Shown here: in pieces, positions 17,576 through 26,499 of the stretch
Layout: each line of letters opens with the position of its first letter
Position numbering within the stretch: the first letter of the stretch is position 1
From: CAVZBW01 sp963778465
Lineage (GTDB): Bacteria; Actinomycetota; Acidimicrobiia; Acidimicrobiales; RAAP-2
Reading direction: 5' to 3'
Assembly: GCA_963778465.1 (NCBI GenBank)
Contig: CAVZUK010000004.1
Location: forward strand, 124,001 to 188,000
Length of the DNA: 64,000 nt
The notes under the pieces: model-generated
Told to the model about the DNA's origin: nothing
The model's input: the letters and a program-made list of their open reading frames with translations, nothing else
Databases searched by the model: none
Made by a program: the position numbers and the translations under genes

Positions 17576-18051
17576 TCGGGCGGCGGGCGCCGGAGGAATT
17601 CGAGGGAGAACCGGACGGGACCGAGGGGTTCCACCTCGTGATCGACGCCCGGCGGGATGGCCTGCCAGGCGCCCGCACCGGCCAGCTCGATCTCCCGGTC
17701 CGGGACCGTCGCCATCGAAAGGCGAAGCCGTCCGGACTGCAGCACGATCCGGCCCCACGTGCCGGAGGAGAGCCGATGACGGTGGCGGAGCCCCGCCGGC
17801 AGCGTGTGCTCGTCCCACTCCGGGCTGGAGCGCACCAACCGGAGCCCGTCGGGCAACTCGGCGCGGTCGCAGAGGGGGCACGAAAGCGGTGTGCCGAGGC
17901 GGGCCGCCCGACCCCCGTCGCTCAGCACCCAGTCCCGCACCTCGAATGGGGGGCGGTGACGGACGTGCTGGTCGTGCCCGCAATCGAGCTCGGCGACCCA
18001 GTGGCCCTCCTGGTCGCGGTGGTAGCCGATGATCGCTCGCTCCATCGTCAC
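17572..18051 (-). CDS. DUF3565 plus cupin-like DUF1971 (TehB N-terminal type) protein
   Basis: A 159-residue two-part protein. Residues 1-65 match DUF3565 (IIGYHRDQEGHWVAELDCGH, HVRHRPPF, LSCPLCDRAE), with Cys/His residues that may bind zinc. The second half (LRHRHRLSSGTWGRIVLQ, WQAIPPGVDHEVEPLGP) is the small cupin-like DUF1971 domain found at the front of some tellurite-resistance TehB proteins. No methyltransferase part is present. Start GTG 18051 overlaps a preceding TGA (GTGA); ATG at 18045 is the alternative. Its stop TAG overlaps the convergent ArsR stop by two bases. Confidence 0.72.
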   Translation of the reverse strand: MTMERAIIGYHRDQEGHWVAELDCGHDQHVRHRPPFEVRDWVLSDGGRAARLGTPLSCPLCDRAELPDGLRLVRSSPEWDEHTLPAGLRHRHRLSSGTWGRIVLQSGRLRLSMATVPDREIELAGAGAWQAIPPGVDHEVEPLGPVRFSLEFLRRPPPD

Positions 18052-18251
18052 CCACCCGCCCCCGGTGGCAGTTGTTCGGTCGTCACCCCGGCGCCATTGT
18101 GACCCACCGCATCCCGGCGCAGCGTGAGGAACCGTCGCGCGTGGCGCTCCTCCTCGAGCAGCTTCTGGCGAGGCGCCAGCACGTCGAACCGCGTGACGAG
18201 ACCCTCGATGTGCGTTGGTGCGTCCGTGCTGCGGGACGTGCTGGCGGACAT
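18048..18251 (-). CDS. small hypothetical protein
   Basis: A 67-codon frame lies between the HyuB-like gene and the DUF3565 gene. Its centre reads HIEGLVTRFDVLAPRQKLLEEERHARRFLTLRR, a plausible amphipathic helix. The stop TGA overlaps the GTG of the next gene in GTGA, a coupling pattern common in this window, which is the main argument that it is translated. No family is recognised and no ribosome binding site is obvious. Confidence 0.35.
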   Translation of the reverse strand: MSASTSRSTDAPTHIEGLVTRFDVLAPRQKLLEEERHARRFLTLRRDAVGHNGAGVTTEQLPPGAGG

Positions 18252-18279
18252 CTGATCGCCGGGGCCGTGGCCGTCGTGG

Positions 18280-20406
18280 TCAACCCGCCGCAGCGGCCTC
18301 GAGCCACCTGCGGGGGTACGTGCTCAAGGCCCGCCCGGTGCCGGCAGGCACCGCCTCGGCGTGCAGGCAGTCACCGCTCAGCGGATCGAGGTACCTCCGG
18401 GTGATCCAGCCGGCGCCTTCGGAGGACTCGTGGTGCTCCTCGAGCACGGGACATCCGTCGGTCCAGTGCGCGGGCGACTCGGCCAGGACGGCCCCGCTCC
18501 GCGCGGCCACCGCAAACGCGCCGATCTGGACGATGCCGTGGTAGAGGGGCCACGTCTCTCCGATCGCGGAAGTGTCCACGCGTCGGCCCTCCCTCGGCGT
18601 CACGGGTGCCGCGGCGGCGCCGAGACGGTCTCGCCGGGTCCGCTCCCGCAGCCCGGAGGATCCCTCCTCGTCGACCTCGCCCGTCACCCCGACGAGGGCG
18701 CCGTAGCGGCGCGCCGCGTCCGCGGGCGTGATCCGGCCGGCGCGCACATCCTGCGCCACCGCCTCGAGATCCCGATCGAGGGGATCTCCCCACCCGCCGC
18801 CGGAGCCGGCGCGCATCACGAAGACGTCGTCCGGGCCCATCCGGACGCCCTGTTCGTGCGCGGCCAGCGGCGTGGCCGTCCCATCGGCGCGCACGATCCG
18901 GAATTCGGTGGGCGCCCCGGGGTCGCCGCCGGCGACGCCGGACATCGGGATCCCGTCGCGCATGGCCAGCATGGCGCCGACGGCACCCTCCTCGGTGGTC
19001 ACGCGGTAGGCGAGTTGGCAGCCCGCACCGGCCCGGTAACGGCCGGCGCCGTAGGGACCGGGCGAGCACCGCTTCTCCACGATCTCGATCGGGTACCACG
19101 CCTCGAAGACCTCGACGTCGACAAAATCGAGCACGTTCTGCGTCCCGACGAGGAGTGGAAAGAGATCGCTCCCGTCGCGGTCCACACCGGCCGAAGATCC
19201 CGCCTGCCAGCTCTCGTTCACGACCAGCCCGTCGATGGTGCCGTCGGGGTTGGAGTAGGACCACGAATGCGTGGCGAGGGAGATGATGCCCGCGGGACCG
19301 TTGAACAGCTGTGCGGCCCGATCGGCCGGCGTCGCCGCCAGCGCCGACTGTAGACACTGGATGGCCAGCACCGTGGCGCACATGGCGACGTCGAGATGGG
19401 CCGAGCCCACCGGCGCCGGCTCGGTCGAGTCGAGGACCGAGCCCTTGGGGCAGGTCACGGAGACAGGCTGGAAGATCCCGTCGCAAAACGGCAGATCCTG
19501 TCCGAGCTGGCTCCGCACGTCGGCGACGATCTCGCCGTGGACGATGTAGGCCTTGGAGTTGATGAAATGGGACACCTGGGGCGGGGCGTCGGAGAAGTCG
19601 AAGTGGAGATGGTCGGTCTCCACCGTCAGCCGGCACGGGAGCTCGATGCGCTCGGCCGCCCATTCGACCCAACCGGTCATCGAGTACTCGCCCGGCTCGA
19701 TGGCTGCGATGCGCTCCCGGAGGATCGTCTCCGTGGCACGGCAGAGATGCTCGACCGTGCGCTCGTACTCGTCGACGCCCATCGAGGTGACGACGTCGGT
19801 CAGCTTGTGGGCGGTGACGGCACAGCCGGCGACGAGACCTCGGATGTCCATCTCGACCAGTTTGGGGAGCCGGACGTTGTTCAAGATCATGCTCCAGACG
19901 TCGGCCTGCTCCGCCCCCTCGCGCAGGAGGCGCACGGGAGGGAACCGGAGGGCCTCCTGGTAGCACTCGGTGGCGTCCGGCGCCCACGACCCAAAGGCCA
20001 TACCCCCGACGTCGATCAGGTGCGCGGACGCCGCGATCCACCCGACCAGGTCCTCGCCCACGTACACGGGCTGGACGATCTCGATGTCCTGGGGATGGTT
20101 GCCACCGCCGTGGTGGGGGTCGTTGGCGGCGAACACGTCGCCGGGCGCGACGGTTGCGCCGTGCCGCTCCCTGACCTCGCGCACCGCGTTCCTCGCCGAG
20201 GCCCACTTCGCCTCGACCTTGCCGCCCCCGACGAGGACCTTGCCGCCCGCCGTGAAGATGTTGGTCGAGAAGTCCTTGCCCTCCGCGACGACGGGGCTCA
20301 CGGCGGTCTGCTCGATCGCGAGCGCCCCCTCTTCCGCCGCCGCCTCGAGCCGCGCCCTCACGAGCTCGAGGCGGATGGGGTCCGAGCCGGTGGTGCGTTC
20401 AGTCAT
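18280..20406 (-). CDS. hydantoinase B / oxoprolinase-like (acetone carboxylase alpha-type) subunit
   Basis: A 708-residue HyuB-family subunit of an ATP-dependent hydantoinase, oxoprolinase or acetophenone/acetone carboxylase. Typical blocks: RARLEAAAEEGALAIEQTAVSPVV near the start, FAANDPHHGGGNHPQDIEI, and GGGWGDPLDRD at about residue 560. After the HyuB core, about 120 residues (ending GWITRRYLDPLSGDCLHAE) resemble an acetone-carboxylase-gamma-like domain fused to the end. ATG at 20406 overlaps the HyuA stop (ATGACTGA). It works with the HyuA-like subunit upstream; the surrounding P450 and ferredoxin suggest a catabolic substrate, identity unknown. Confidence 0.85.
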   Translation of the reverse strand: MTERTTGSDPIRLELVRARLEAAAEEGALAIEQTAVSPVVAEGKDFSTNIFTAGGKVLVGGGKVEAKWASARNAVREVRERHGATVAPGDVFAANDPHHGGGNHPQDIEIVQPVYVGEDLVGWIAASAHLIDVGGMAFGSWAPDATECYQEALRFPPVRLLREGAEQADVWSMILNNVRLPKLVEMDIRGLVAGCAVTAHKLTDVVTSMGVDEYERTVEHLCRATETILRERIAAIEPGEYSMTGWVEWAAERIELPCRLTVETDHLHFDFSDAPPQVSHFINSKAYIVHGEIVADVRSQLGQDLPFCDGIFQPVSVTCPKGSVLDSTEPAPVGSAHLDVAMCATVLAIQCLQSALAATPADRAAQLFNGPAGIISLATHSWSYSNPDGTIDGLVVNESWQAGSSAGVDRDGSDLFPLLVGTQNVLDFVDVEVFEAWYPIEIVEKRCSPGPYGAGRYRAGAGCQLAYRVTTEEGAVGAMLAMRDGIPMSGVAGGDPGAPTEFRIVRADGTATPLAAHEQGVRMGPDDVFVMRAGSGGGWGDPLDRDLEAVAQDVRAGRITPADAARRYGALVGVTGEVDEEGSSGLRERTRRDRLGAAAAPVTPREGRRVDTSAIGETWPLYHGIVQIGAFAVAARSGAVLAESPAHWTDGCPVLEEHHESSEGAGWITRRYLDPLSGDCLHAEAVPAGTGRALSTYPRRWLEAAAAG

Positions 20407-22552
20407 GGGGGCCTCCCGTGGTGACCCGGGTGATCGACAGCGACTCGTCGGGGAGCCGCAGGGCCTGGTGGCCCGGCGGAATCCATGCCGTCGTGTCCGG
20501 CGCGTCGACGAGAGCAGGTCCCGACAGGCGCTGCCCGGACCGCATCGACGACCATCGCACGACCGCAACGGCGGTCGGTGGGGCGGCTCGTTCGATGCGA
20601 ACCGTGCGTCGGTCCGGAGATCGACCAGCCGGCGGCTCGCCCGTGCCCGGTGCCGATGCAGGCTCCGGTGGCGACCCGTTGCCGTTTGCCGGTCCCGACT
20701 GCCCCACCGCGGTCGCCCGGAGGGTCACGAGCTCGACTCGGACCCCCGTGCTGAGTGCCGCCGTGCCGTAGCGGCCGGCGTACTCGTCGACGAAGCGCTG
20801 CGTCAGATGCGAGGCCGTCACGGAGCCCGGGTCGACCCCGTGGAGGGCCACGGTCAGATCATGGCTCTGGCGCTCGAAGCGCAGATCGGCCTCCAGGTCG
20901 ACGCGACGGGGCTCGGAGCCGGCAGCCCCCTCGTCCAAGTCCGCCAGGGCTTGGGCGGACAGCTCCTCACAGAGGGCCTGCAGCTCTCGGTCGGCGATGG
21001 GCATCGGCCGGACGACCGACGCGCTGCGTTGCCGGCGGAGCGGGGAGGTCGCGGCGCCGTAGGCGGAGAACACCGAAGCGAGGGCAGGGGTGACGCAGCG
21101 CCGGGTCCCGACGCGCTCGGCGATCTCCGCACCCACGAGGGGTCCGCACCCTCCAAAGGCGACGAGCGCGAGATCGGAGGCGGCCAGCCCGCGGGTGGCC
21201 AATCGGTTCCTGACCGCCTTCGTCATCCGTGCGAGCGCGATCTCCCGGATTCCCCAGGCCACCTCGTCGACGGAGAGGCCGAGCTCACGGCCGAGGCGTT
21301 CGCATGCCTCGTGGGCTCGGTCCGCGTCGAGCGCCATCCTCCCGCCGAGGAACCGGTGCGGATCGAGGTAGCCCAGGATCAACAGCGCGTCCGTCACGGT
21401 GGGGTCCGTGCCGCCGCGGTCGTAGCACGCGGGACCGGGATCGGCGCCGGCGGACTGCGGTCCCACCCTCAGCCCGCCGAGTGCGTCGGCCCATGCGATC
21501 GAGCCGCCACCGGCGCCGACGGAGTCGACGTCCACCATGGGCAGGCACGTCCACTGCTCCATCACCCGCCCCCGGCTGCGCAGGAGCGGTGTGTCGCCCA
21601 GGATCAGGGCCACGTCGAGGGACGTGCCGCCCATGTCGCACGTGACGGCGCCCGGCTCCTCGAGGGAGCCGACCAGCTGGCTCGACGCGGCGGCACCCGC
21701 GGCCGGCCCGGACTGGACCAGGCCGACGGGCACGGACGTGGCGTAGGAGGCGCTGACCACGCCCCCGTTGGAGTGGGTGAGCAGCAGCCGACGTCGGAAG
21801 CCCAGCCCACGCAGCTCCTCCTCCAGGGGCTCGAGCCAGTCGAGGGAACCGGCCACCGACGCGTTGAGCAGGGCGAGCTGCGTGCGCTCGTACTCCCGGA
21901 TGACCGGAGACAGCTGCGAGGCGGCCGTCACGGGCACCGACGGATGCGCGTTCGCCGCGATCGAGGCCGCGCGCACCTCGTTGCTCGGGTTGCGGAACGA
22001 CCACAGGAACGAGACCACGAGGGAGCCCACCGCGCAGCCTCGGACCAGGTGCTCGGCGGCGGCGGCGACCTCGTCATCGTCGACCTTGCGCACGACCGAG
22101 CCGGAGCGATCGGAGCGTTCGTCGATCCCGACGATCCGGCCACGCGGCACGATGGTCGGCGGGGGCACCAGCCATCCGCCCTCGCTCCGGCGGTAGCCAC
22201 GCCCGAGCGGCACGAGATCCTCGAAGCCTCGGGTCGTGAGCAGCCCGACGGTACGGCCCGTTCCCGTGGCGATGAGATTCGTGACGGCCGTCGTGCCGAG
22301 GGCCAGGCGCTCGGTCCGGCTCATCAGCTCCTCCACGCTCGAGGCGAACAGCCCGGCAGCCGCCCCGCAGGCGGCGAGCACCCCCTGTGCGGGCGCGGAC
22401 GGCGTGGAGAAGACCTTGGTCCGGACGTGACCGGCGGGCCATTCGACGACCACGTCGGTGAACGTGCCCCCGACGTCGATGCCGATGCGGAGAGCCGGCG
22501 GCAGTGGCGGCGTCGACTCCGGCAGCGGGTCGGCGGAGCTGGCCACGGTCAC
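20399..22552 (-). CDS. hydantoinase A / oxoprolinase-like (acetone carboxylase beta-type) subunit
   Basis: A 717-residue HyuA-family ATPase subunit. IGIDVGGTFTDVVVEW at about residues 22-37 is the actin-like phosphate-1 motif; LALGTTAVTNLIATGTGRTVGL and CDMGGTSLDVALI are the other ATP-fold signatures, and VDSVGAGGGSIAW is family-typical. It hydrolyses ATP to activate the substrate or bicarbonate for the HyuB partner. The GTG at 22552 overlaps the ferredoxin stop (GTGA), and its own stop overlaps the hyuB start, so fdx-hyuA-hyuB is a tightly coupled operon. A Pro/Gly insertion near residue 630 is unusual but in frame. Confidence 0.87.
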   Translation of the reverse strand: MTVASSADPLPESTPPLPPALRIGIDVGGTFTDVVVEWPAGHVRTKVFSTPSAPAQGVLAACGAAAGLFASSVEELMSRTERLALGTTAVTNLIATGTGRTVGLLTTRGFEDLVPLGRGYRRSEGGWLVPPPTIVPRGRIVGIDERSDRSGSVVRKVDDDEVAAAAEHLVRGCAVGSLVVSFLWSFRNPSNEVRAASIAANAHPSVPVTAASQLSPVIREYERTQLALLNASVAGSLDWLEPLEEELRGLGFRRRLLLTHSNGGVVSASYATSVPVGLVQSGPAAGAAASSQLVGSLEEPGAVTCDMGGTSLDVALILGDTPLLRSRGRVMEQWTCLPMVDVDSVGAGGGSIAWADALGGLRVGPQSAGADPGPACYDRGGTDPTVTDALLILGYLDPHRFLGGRMALDADRAHEACERLGRELGLSVDEVAWGIREIALARMTKAVRNRLATRGLAASDLALVAFGGCGPLVGAEIAERVGTRRCVTPALASVFSAYGAATSPLRRQRSASVVRPMPIADRELQALCEELSAQALADLDEGAAGSEPRRVDLEADLRFERQSHDLTVALHGVDPGSVTASHLTQRFVDEYAGRYGTAALSTGVRVELVTLRATAVGQSGPANGNGSPPEPASAPGTGEPPAGRSPDRRTVRIERAAPPTAVAVVRWSSMRSGQRLSGPALVDAPDTTAWIPPGHQALRLPDESLSITRVTTGGPHD

Positions 22553-22743
22553 TCGACGATGCTGATGGCGCCCTCTGGGCACGTGGCGACGGCCTTGCGG
22601 ACGAGCTCCTCGAGCTCCTCGGGGACGTCGGGCGACTCCACGTAGGCGTGGCCGTCGTCCTCCCGGAGGCGGAAGATCTGCGGGGCCGCCAGGGAACAGA
22701 GGGTGTGGCCCTGGCAGACGTCGGGGTCGATGTGCACCTGCAT
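22549..22743 (-). CDS. 3Fe-4S ferredoxin
   Basis: A 64-residue ferredoxin. Ligands read CQGHTLC ... CP: the second Cys of a normal CxxCxxC is replaced by His (CxxHxxC), the pattern of 3Fe-4S (or His-ligated) ferredoxins that serve cytochrome P450s in actinobacteria. The opening MQVHIDPDVCQGH is characteristic. It lies 12 bases after the P450 stop on the same strand, so it is almost certainly the redox partner of that P450. ATG at 22743. Confidence 0.93.
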   Translation of the reverse strand: MQVHIDPDVCQGHTLCSLAAPQIFRLREDDGHAYVESPDVPEELEELVRKAVATCPEGAISIVE

Positions 22744-22755
22744 GGCGGAGTCCCC

Positions 22756-24051
22756 CTAGCCGTCCGTACCGGCGCCGTAGAGCTGGGTCGACCAGTCGGC
22801 GATCACCTGCTCGAGTGGGCGCCCCCGGCGTGAGCCCGGAGAGAAGGTCGCCGGGAGATGGCGGAAGCCGTTGATGGTTCCGATGTCCTCGTAGCGCACC
22901 GCGCCATCGGGCACGAGCCGGTAGTCGGGCAGGCGCTCGAGGACGGTGGTGAGCAGGGTCTTGAAGCTCATCCGGGCCAGGTTGGACCCGATACAACGGT
23001 GCACCCCCAGGCCGAACCCGGCATGCCGATTGGGGAACCGGTCGAGGGCGATCTCGTCGGGATCGTCGAAGGCGTCGGGGTCGTGATTGGCCAGGGCGTA
23101 GGCCATCCAGACCCGGTCGCCCGACTGGAAGCGGTGTCCCCCGATCTCGCAGTCCTTGGTAATGGTCCGCCCGCCGCCCTGGGCGGGCGTGGCGAAGCGC
23201 ACGAATTCCTCCGTGGCGGTGTCGAGGAGGCTCGGGTCGGCCATCAGGCGCGAGCGCTGATCGGGACGCGTGTCCAGCCAGCTGAGTGCATGGGAGGTGA
23301 GCGAGGTGGTGGTGTCGAATCCCCCGCCGATGAGAAGGGTCAGGGTGCCGAGGATGTCGTCGTCGACGAACGGGGCACCGGCGGCCTGCGCCTCCATCAG
23401 GGCCTTGAGCATGCCGGGACGTGCCTGGGTCCGCGCGTGCTCCATCTCCGTCGCCAGCTGTCCCGCCATGAGGAGCGTCTGGTCGAGCACCCTTGGAAAA
23501 TCGGGGCTGTGCGGAGGGGTGTAGACGAGCGCGTGGGCCGGCTCGCAGTAGATGACCCAGTCGGTGAGCGGGAAACCGAGCATGCCCATCGTCAGCACGG
23601 CGGGAACGATGTTGGCGAGGTCGTCCACGAAGTCGATGCGGCCCGTCTCGACGATCTCGTCGATGCAGGCGTGGCTCAGGTCGAGGACCATGGGCCGCCA
23701 CCGCTCGACGGCGGTGGGGGACAGGTAGGGATTGAGGACGCGCCGGTACTCGAGCTGGTCTGGTGGATCCATCTCGATGAAGCCGCCTCGACTGTCGCCA
23801 CCTTGGGGCGAGGGGATGGCGATGCCCTCGTACCCGTTGCGGACCCCCTTGGGGTCGTGGTCGTTGGAGAGCAGATCCGGGTGCTTGGCCATCTCGCCGA
23901 TGAGCTCTCGCCCGCTGATCACCCAGTAGCCGCCGTACCGCTCGGTCCATGCGGCCGGGCAACGGGACCGGAGGTCGTGACTGAGCTGTGGGAACGACGC
24001 CCGGTACTCCTCGGAGTGCTGATCGAACTCGACAACGGTGCGGCTGTCCAC
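22756..24051 (-). CDS. cytochrome P450
   Basis: A 431-residue soluble bacterial P450. The I-helix reads LLIGGGFDTTTS, the K-helix ExxR is EEFVRF, and the haem loop is FGLGVHRCIGSNLAR with the axial Cys. The order and spacing are normal, so a functional monooxygenase is expected. Start GTG at 24051 (VDSRTVVEFDQ) with GAGGGG upstream. The 3Fe-4S ferredoxin is next in the operon and HyuA/HyuB-like subunits follow. The CYP family cannot be named without alignment; terpenoid, steroid or ketone substrates are possible. Confidence 0.94.
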   Translation of the reverse strand: MDSRTVVEFDQHSEEYRASFPQLSHDLRSRCPAAWTERYGGYWVISGRELIGEMAKHPDLLSNDHDPKGVRNGYEGIAIPSPQGGDSRGGFIEMDPPDQLEYRRVLNPYLSPTAVERWRPMVLDLSHACIDEIVETGRIDFVDDLANIVPAVLTMGMLGFPLTDWVIYCEPAHALVYTPPHSPDFPRVLDQTLLMAGQLATEMEHARTQARPGMLKALMEAQAAGAPFVDDDILGTLTLLIGGGFDTTTSLTSHALSWLDTRPDQRSRLMADPSLLDTATEEFVRFATPAQGGGRTITKDCEIGGHRFQSGDRVWMAYALANHDPDAFDDPDEIALDRFPNRHAGFGLGVHRCIGSNLARMSFKTLLTTVLERLPDYRLVPDGAVRYEDIGTINGFRHLPATFSPGSRRGRPLEQVIADWSTQLYGAGTDG

Positions 24052-24157
24052 GAACCAATCCCCTCGTGCTGGCTGTCCCCTGGCCCTGCGGAGGCACGGC
24101 CGCGATGACTGTACGGCGGCGCTGCCCCAACCGCCACTATTGGGGAGCTCCGCCGCA

Positions 24158-25168
24158 TCACACGAGCGGCCACACCTCCTCGGCGAACCAGCGCTCGAAC
24201 GTGCCCGGGGGCGGGTTGGGCACCGGGTGCGGGACCACGACGTCCACCCGACCGAGGATTCCGATGGCCTCGCGGAGCTGGGACGCCATCTCCCTCGGGC
24301 TCCCGAAGAGCGAGAACCCCTGGGCGGCGCGCTCGGGCAGGAAGCCGACCACCTGGCCGGAGGCCACCAGGTCCTGGGCGTGGTGGAAGTCGGGCCAGAC
24401 CCGGCGTCGTAGGTCCTCGACGGCCGGCCCGTTCCACTCGATCCCCGCTTGCTCGAACAGCGACGGCGAGTGCTCGTAGAAGCCGGCCGCCATCGAGCGG
24501 CTGATCGCGGCGATCTCGGTCGGATCCTGCCGCCAGATGGTGTGGAGCACCAGGCCGATCCCGATCTCGTCCGGTGAGCGGCCCGCCGAGGTCGCCCCGT
24601 CACGGAGAAGGTCGGCCGCACGGCGCAGGTTCGAGGGGTCCCGCCCGACCCGGAGGTAGACGCCGTCGGCGAGTTGGGCGGCCATGCGGATGGTGCGTGG
24701 TCCCCCGGCGGCCACCCACACGGGCACGGGGCGGGCGGTCCGCATCCTCGCCACGAGGCCCGACGCGGGGTCGATCGGCTCGCCGGCGAGCAGCGAGCGG
24801 ATCTGCTGCACCGCCGACTCGAGCTCGGACATCCGGGCTGGATGTCGGCCGACGAACCGGACCGCCGTATCGCCGACGCCGAGGACGAGACGCGAACGCC
24901 CCGGTGCCACCGCGTCGACGGTCGCGATGGCCCCCGCGAGGACCGCCGGGTGGCGCAGCACGGGGTTGTCGACGAAGGGCGCGAGGCCGATTGCCGTCGT
25001 GGCGTTTCCGGTGAGTGCCAGGAGGACGTAGGGGTCCCAGGCCATGAAGGGATTGCACAGGACGAGGGCCTGGCCCCAGCCGAGCGACTCCGCACGTCGG
25101 ACGTCAGCGACGAAGTTGGCTGGAGTGCTGAAGTCCCATCGGTTGAGCCCAAGAGTGATCCCCGCCAC
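24158..25168 (-). CDS. LLM-class flavin/F420-dependent oxidoreductase
   Basis: A 336-residue TIM-barrel luciferase-like protein. It shows GLNRWDFSTPANFVADVRRAESLGW at the start, GLAPFVDNPVLRHPAVLA, then LGVGDTAVRFVG and the WVAAGGPRTIRMAAQLADGVYL block that precedes the cofactor pocket. Actinobacterial members of this subgroup often use F420 (as in methylene-H4MPT reductase-like enzymes), which I infer rather than see. GTG start at 25168. It precedes the P450-ferredoxin-hyuAB genes on the same strand by 106 bases and may be part of the same pathway. Confidence 0.85.
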   Translation of the reverse strand: MAGITLGLNRWDFSTPANFVADVRRAESLGWGQALVLCNPFMAWDPYVLLALTGNATTAIGLAPFVDNPVLRHPAVLAGAIATVDAVAPGRSRLVLGVGDTAVRFVGRHPARMSELESAVQQIRSLLAGEPIDPASGLVARMRTARPVPVWVAAGGPRTIRMAAQLADGVYLRVGRDPSNLRRAADLLRDGATSAGRSPDEIGIGLVLHTIWRQDPTEIAAISRSMAAGFYEHSPSLFEQAGIEWNGPAVEDLRRRVWPDFHHAQDLVASGQVVGFLPERAAQGFSLFGSPREMASQLREAIGILGRVDVVVPHPVPNPPPGTFERWFAEEVWPLV

Positions 25169-25247
25169 GGCGGCATAGTAAGCGCGCCCTGCCCGCCCCG
25201 GCCCTGCTCCTCCCTGGCGGACGTCTAACGGGAACCTCGGTTCACCG

Positions 25248-25276
25248 TTGTCACGTGCCGTAGGGAGGCGAATAAT
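25248..25276 (+). promoter_or_regulatory. housekeeping-type promoter
   Basis: TTGTCA (25248-25253), exactly 17 bases, then AATAAT (25271-25276): five of six and four of six matches to the sigma-70 consensus with ideal spacing, in an AT-richer patch of the 243-bp gap. It would start transcription about 130 bases before the gene at 25412 and points away from the LLM gene. Confidence 0.5.
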
Positions 25277-25411
25277 GCAAGGAGGGGGAGGCGGTCAGTG
25301 GCAACGACGTAAAGCGAGGTTCGGCAACCCCAGACGACAACCCGGCGGTATCGGCGCGTCCTGATCCGGCTCCTCCGAGGCGAGAGCCGCCTAGCAAAGG
25401 GAGGACAGCCA

Positions 25412-26065
25412 ATGTCTGTCGTCAATGTCTTCACGGGCCAGCCGAAGCCCGGGCGGTACGAGGACGTCATCGAGATGGGTCGTGCCGCACGGAAGGTGCT
25501 CGAGCACCACGGAGCAAAGGATCAACGCCTCATGGTGGCGATGTTGTCGACCGCCGCCTACGGAAGCGTCATCAGCTCGGCGGAGTTCGACGACCTCGAG
25601 GCGTGGGGCGCCTTCACCGATTCGGTGCTCGCGGACAGCGAGATCGTCGCGATGTTGGCCGAGTTGAGGGGGGAGAACGGTCCGTACCTCACGCAAGGCT
25701 TGTCGGTCTCGACCGAGATCCCTCTCGGACGGCCGCCAGGCCCCCGAGGCAACATCGTGTGGGTCTACGTAACGACGCCGCTCCCGGGTGGCTTCGAGGC
25801 CGCCGTGATGTTGGCCGGGACCGCCTTCGAGGTCCTGGAGCGCCACGGTGCGCGCAACTGCCGGCTGTGGCAGCAGCAGCCGAGCGGGGTCCAGCCGGAA
25901 CTGCTGGTGTCGACGTTCGAGTTCGACAACATGCGGGCTCTCGGCAGGACGCTCAACTCCTTCCAAGCCGATCCTGCCGGCCTGGCGATCATCGGTCGCC
26001 TGCAGAGCTCGGACAGCCCCAACCGGCCCCTGACCAGCGAGGTCTACATGGAGGTCGGCGACTGA
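25412..26065 (+). CDS. tandem dimeric alpha/beta-barrel protein (NIPSNAP/DUF6854-like)
   Basis: A 217-residue soluble protein formed from two similar halves. Residues 1-105 include YEDVIEMGRAARKVLEHHGAKDQRLMVAML...EFDDLEAWGAFTDSV. Residues 108-217 repeat this as FEAAVMLAGTAFEVLERHGARNCRLWQQQ...EFDNMRALGRTLNSF. Each half has the strand-helix pattern of a ferredoxin-like dimeric barrel, so one chain mimics a dimer. Related domains bind small molecules or act as monooxygenase-like enzymes; none is proven here. ATG at 25412 follows AAAGGGAGGACAGCC. Confidence 0.68.
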   Translation: MSVVNVFTGQPKPGRYEDVIEMGRAARKVLEHHGAKDQRLMVAMLSTAAYGSVISSAEFDDLEAWGAFTDSVLADSEIVAMLAELRGENGPYLTQGLSVSTEIPLGRPPGPRGNIVWVYVTTPLPGGFEAAVMLAGTAFEVLERHGARNCRLWQQQPSGVQPELLVSTFEFDNMRALGRTLNSFQADPAGLAIIGRLQSSDSPNRPLTSEVYMEVGD

Positions 26066-26499
26066 CAGCGTCGCCGATCCGGGCTCGCTCGACCAGGGGA
26101 TCAAGCGAAGGCTTGTCCGGGACCGGGTAGGGTAAGGCTCTGGTGTCCCTCACCCAGACGGGGGACACCGAGACCGCTCGACGGGTGGCCCCCCGACGAG
26201 CGGAGGAGGCGTGCGACCGCCTCGACCTTTGGGTTGAGGCGGTAAGCGCGCGATCGACAGAGTGTCCCCGCGAGCGCGAAGCGAGAAGCAGCGGAGCGAA
26301 CACCATCCGAATCCGGCCCGCTTGGTCGGACATCGAAAGTCGGCACACTTCGCGGCTGATAAGCCATTGCGATGATCGGCCCGACGATCCGCGCCGCCAC
26401 CTTGGAGGACGTAGCGGTCTGTCGGGCGATCATCGAATGTCTGCCGGCCTTGGGCCCGACGTTCGACGGATCCTCTCCGTTTCGAGCGGAGATCGAGCC
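26066..26499. other. 434-bp gap with a hairpin
   Basis: No credible gene is seen. The arms GGTGTCCC (26142-26149) and GGGACACC (26162-26169) form an 8-bp hairpin with a 12-base loop, 77 bases after the preceding stop; it may be a terminator. The rest, up to the methyltransferase ATG at 26500, shows only arginine-rich shadow frames. Confidence 0.35.

Noticed and set aside
20399..24130. 1243-codon minus frame joining hyuA to sequence over the P450 gene
   Set aside because: Beyond 22552 the frame is antisense-like or out of frame with the ferredoxin and P450, both of which have clear motifs.
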